A DNA stretch of 62,000 nucleotides, taken from assembly GCA_012295275.1 (NCBI GenBank), contig CM022677.1, forward strand, positions 12,656,934-12,718,933, in the 5' to 3' direction. Positions 59,192 through 62,000 of this stretch are shown here, piece by piece. The stretch comes from Chrysomallon squamiferum. Lineage: Eukaryota > Mollusca > Gastropoda > Neomphalida > Peltospiridae. The notes beneath the pieces were generated by a model. That model did no database searches. It was not told the DNA's origin and worked only from the letters and a program-made list of their open reading frames with translations. Position 1 is the first letter of the stretch; the number at the start of each line of letters is the position of its first letter. The position numbers and the translations under genes are program-made.

Positions 59192-59560
59192 ACTAATATG
59201 ATTTTGGTGTTGATGATGAAAGGTGTAACTAATGCTTATTTTAATTGATTATCAATTGCTGATTGCAACATTCACCCACACCGGTCTCCATTTCAATATG
59301 GCTGACTGTTATGTAAAAACTAGATTGTAGTGAAACGCGTGTTTTAAAGGGTTGACATAAAACTGTGTTTTCAGAATACAGTTTAATACTTTATTTATTT
59401 GCTTAGTTATTTTTTATTTTATCCTGTCTACATTCCTTATTGTTCTGATAATAACAAATCAGTAAATAAAATAATTTATTGTTTCATTTGATAGAATATG
59501 TTACTTCTTTTTAATTGTTATAATTAATCTATACTACTATTATTTTTTAACAGGGTTATA

Positions 59561-59569
<9 letters not shown>

Positions 59570-59591
<22 letters not shown>

Positions 59592-59621
59592 TTTTTATTA
59601 CTGTATCTCATTTTTTATTAA

Positions 59622-59680
<59 letters not shown>
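59570..59680. repeat. (ATT)n and (AT)n microsatellites
   Basis: ATT run at 59565-59590 and about 55 bp of pure AT at 59622-59676. Confidence 0.95.
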
Positions 59681-59889
59681 TTATATAGGTCTAAGTGTGT
59701 TTTTCTTGTAACTTTTAACATTTTTTAAGGTCTTATTTTATTAATAAAAAAATTGAATGGATGGTGATTTAAGAGTAAGATAACATTCTAGGTTCACTTC
59801 ATTTTATTAAAAATATAATATGATTACAATACAGTTAACACAGGATTATTTGAATGATATTACAATACATTTTAAAAACCATTTTTAGA

Positions 59890-60030
59890 GTAACAGTTAA
59901 GTTTTTATTCTTCATGCCATCTGTCATAGTTCTTTTTCTCTTTCTTCCACTTGTCTATCTATTCTGATTTTAAGACTCATGCTTAGCACATTTTTGTGCT
60001 GAGCATAGAATAATAAAGAATTGAATTGAA
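59890..60030 (+). mobile_element. Possible LINE 3' end
   Basis: CTGAGCATAGAATAATAAAG followed by AATTGAATTGAA, a tail type seen at LINE 3' ends. No coding part is visible upstream, so only a short 5'-truncated copy is likely. Confidence 0.35.
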
Positions 60031-61400
60031 CCCACTAATGATGTTGCAAAGCATTAAACCTGCTTGACTAAATGACTACTTTGACAGTAACATATATGCA
60101 TGTGTAAGAAACTTTGATTGTATAGTTTTGAGTTCTATATATATATTTAAGTTACTGATGGATCAGAATATTGAATAGAGGAATAAGACAGATATATTAT
60201 ATAGTATATATGTGTGTATATGTGTATATTTAATTCTAAAATCTGATATAGTGATAACTATAAAAACAACAACAATAAAATAAAATAAAAATATTTTAAT
60301 AATATTTAAGATAATTCTAAAAATATATTCAACAACAACAAAAAGATAAATGAAGCTATTCTAATTATTATTTAATGTGATAACAATAGTGATGAAAGAA
60401 GAATTATTGAATGTCCTTCCTGATTAACTTAATAAAATAAAGGTTATCGGCATAAACTCTAATTATCAATATAATTTCTTATTTATATCAACCTAATCCA
60501 GCATCTTTTCACTTTTATTCTCGTCTGTAATCTGGTTATGTTAATGAGACAAAGGACGTTTGTCTGGAAACAGATGAATTTTCAAAAATATTCGGTTAAT
60601 ATTACTGCTTCACCTTTTATTGTAATTTACAGCGTAGTATTAGATCTGCGTAACTGTATTAGCGAAGAAATCCTAAATATCTGAATATCTATAATATCAT
60701 GTAAACTACAAAACTCTTTTTCCATTATGCTCTGTAAAAATCATCTATAATAGTATTCTTAACAAAATATTCGTTATTACATATCAATCACAGTGTAATT
60801 CATTAAAAACAGCTAGTAACAGTAAATGTAACGTAATTTCTTGAGAACTCAATAAAATACCACGTTAATATATTTCTCATTGTGTATCTGCCATTGTAGG
60901 GCCCTGGATGTAGAATAAATGGTGTAAATGGTGCTAAATGAATTCTACGGTCACGGGATTTGTTGTTAATATATCTTCACTGTATCTCTGTGACGTAGAA
61001 AAACTTGTGTACTAATTAGGATCTATCTAATTAATTTTCCTTTTACCTGGTTGACGGTGTGTGCAGTCAAAAGGTAAAAACGAACTACTTCTGTACCACT
61101 GCACGTGTTAGCAGTAACAGTACGTTTCTAAATTTTAAAGATATATACAACAATACCTAAGTTTTAACGCTCTGGTGTAAAAATCTATCCTTACGCCGTA
61201 TGTCTGTGTGTCTATCTCTCTGTATGTTAATTTGTATATGTTAATACAACAAACTATTCAACATAAAAACAGCATAACATTTTAATTCAAATTTCAGTAA
61301 TACATCAATTGTTTCCATAATTCAGTTCCACGATTCAGTGTGAACGCAAAACGTACAATAATGACAATAACGGAGACTACAACTGTTACAAAATGTACAA
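60031..61400. other. AT-rich DNA without gene
   Basis: No supported exon or repeat array. Sequence style between 60580 and 60880 resembles the diverged blocks of 38.7-43.5 kb. Confidence 0.4.
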
Positions 61401-61404
61401 GAAA

Positions 61405-61990
61405 TTAAATATTCAAAGAGAAGTATATACATGAGAGAACAACAAAACACAGAATAAGTAAAAAATAAAGAAACAAAATAGTAAATAAATAAATAAATAA
61501 ATAAATAAACAAATAAATAAATGATGAAGAAATGAAGAAGGAAAGCAAACGAAGGTGATTTATTTTAACTAATATTTCCGTTGATGCTCGCAGTTGAAAT
61601 ACAAAAGTCCTCCGTTGTGGTCGGATGACTCTTCTGGGCGATTTGATTGATTTCATGGCGCCATCCTTCCAAGTGGTTATTTGTTCGGTGACCGTCATTG
61701 TCAACGTGTTTCTACATTTCTGTATTGGAATGGCACGGCCGCGTGGTTGTTGCTGCATCTGTTCTGCCGTCTGCAACATGTTGTCCACAGACACGACGTA
61801 GGTTCTGCACTGCGAGTTAACAACACATTTCCAGTCTGTTCTCTACCCATTCTTTTTACTTACGCGAAATGTATGCTCGTTATAATACAGATCCCTGCTG
61901 CCTCGTATTGTGTCAATATAAATCACTCGAACCTGTTCAGCTGCCAAGAGTTTCCCATTTCGATGCAAAACTTTATACAGGAAAAAACTA
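61405..61990 (-). pseudogene. FLYWCH-type zinc-finger relic
   Basis: Minus-strand frame from about 61990: FLYKVLHRNGKLLAAEQVRV, IYIDTIRGSRDLYYNEHTFR, VSKKNG, TAG, RTDWKCVVNSQCRTYVVSVD, then a Gln/Arg-rich basic tail to 61405. The W-x-C-x5-C spacing and the aromatic residues before it fit a FLYWCH domain, which binds DNA. The TAG at 61845-61843 stands where Trp or another residue is expected. The terminal H-x-H pair is not seen. It continues to, and perhaps beyond, the window end. The last part of the frame (Ile/Tyr/Leu runs) is repeat-derived. Confidence 0.5.
61488..61525 (+). repeat. (AAAT)n microsatellite
   Basis: AAAT/AAAC tetranucleotide run, which ends the coding character of the frame above. 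Confidence 0.85.
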
Positions 61991-62000
61991 CAATGCGCAA

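Overview
This is eukaryotic DNA, about 70% A+T by eye, with interrupted genes, many microsatellites and a dense layer of decayed transposons. There are no operons, tRNA or rRNA genes that I can recognise. Small exons with GT/AG borders, a collagen-type prolyl 4-hydroxylase alpha copy, FLYWCH/MULE transposons, a Tc1-like transposon, LINEs and the recurrent word GGGAGACAACT suggest a lophotrochozoan, most likely a mollusc. That taxonomic call is inference.

Layout. 0-9 kb: minus-strand exon candidates, some of leucine-rich-repeat type, broken up by two different decayed FLYWCH/MULE transposons (2.9-3.3 kb and 4.5-5.8 kb) and by long trinucleotide and (GA)n tracts. 7.2-8.9 kb: four consecutive minus-strand exons whose phases agree. 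9.5-12.6 kb: microsatellite-rich DNA holding a deleted Tc1-like transposon. 12.9-20.4 kb: minus-strand exons, of which those at 17.0-20.4 kb join in a consistent frame and code for a coiled-coil protein. 21-28 kb: isolated minus-strand exon candidates, an LTR-retrotransposon integrase relic, a GC-richer relic and a possible promoter with a perfect CRE. 28-33 kb: microsatellites and AT-rich DNA. 33.3-34.8 kb: an intronless, broken prolyl 4-hydroxylase alpha copy. 35-38 kb: a 40-bp minisatellite and CT-rich DNA, then a PHD-finger-like ORF. 37.6-45.2 kb: AT-rich DNA with diverged duplicated blocks and a tandem array. 45.2-45.9 kb: decayed minus-strand exons with a membrane segment. 46.3-51 kb: a LINE with a second Tc1-like copy inserted in its reverse transcriptase. 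51.2-54.8 kb: another decayed minus-strand gene. 55.1-57.9 kb: a CpG-rich repeat present in inverted orientation around a 1.4-kb centre. 58-62 kb: a LINE relic and a FLYWCH relic.

Main theme: almost every coding stretch long enough to judge carries in-frame stops or frameshifts, while splice borders and frames between breaks remain readable. Either this is a gene graveyard (for example a degenerating chromosome segment) or the assembly has residual errors. In-frame nonsense codons in several exons, several of them TGA where CGA would be plausible, favour real decay in part. I did not find an intact new system. The most interesting structures are the inverted CpG-rich repeat, the nested and complementarily deleted Tc1 copies, the in-frame exon repeat at 0.4 kb and the interstitial telomere-like repeat at 2.0 kb.
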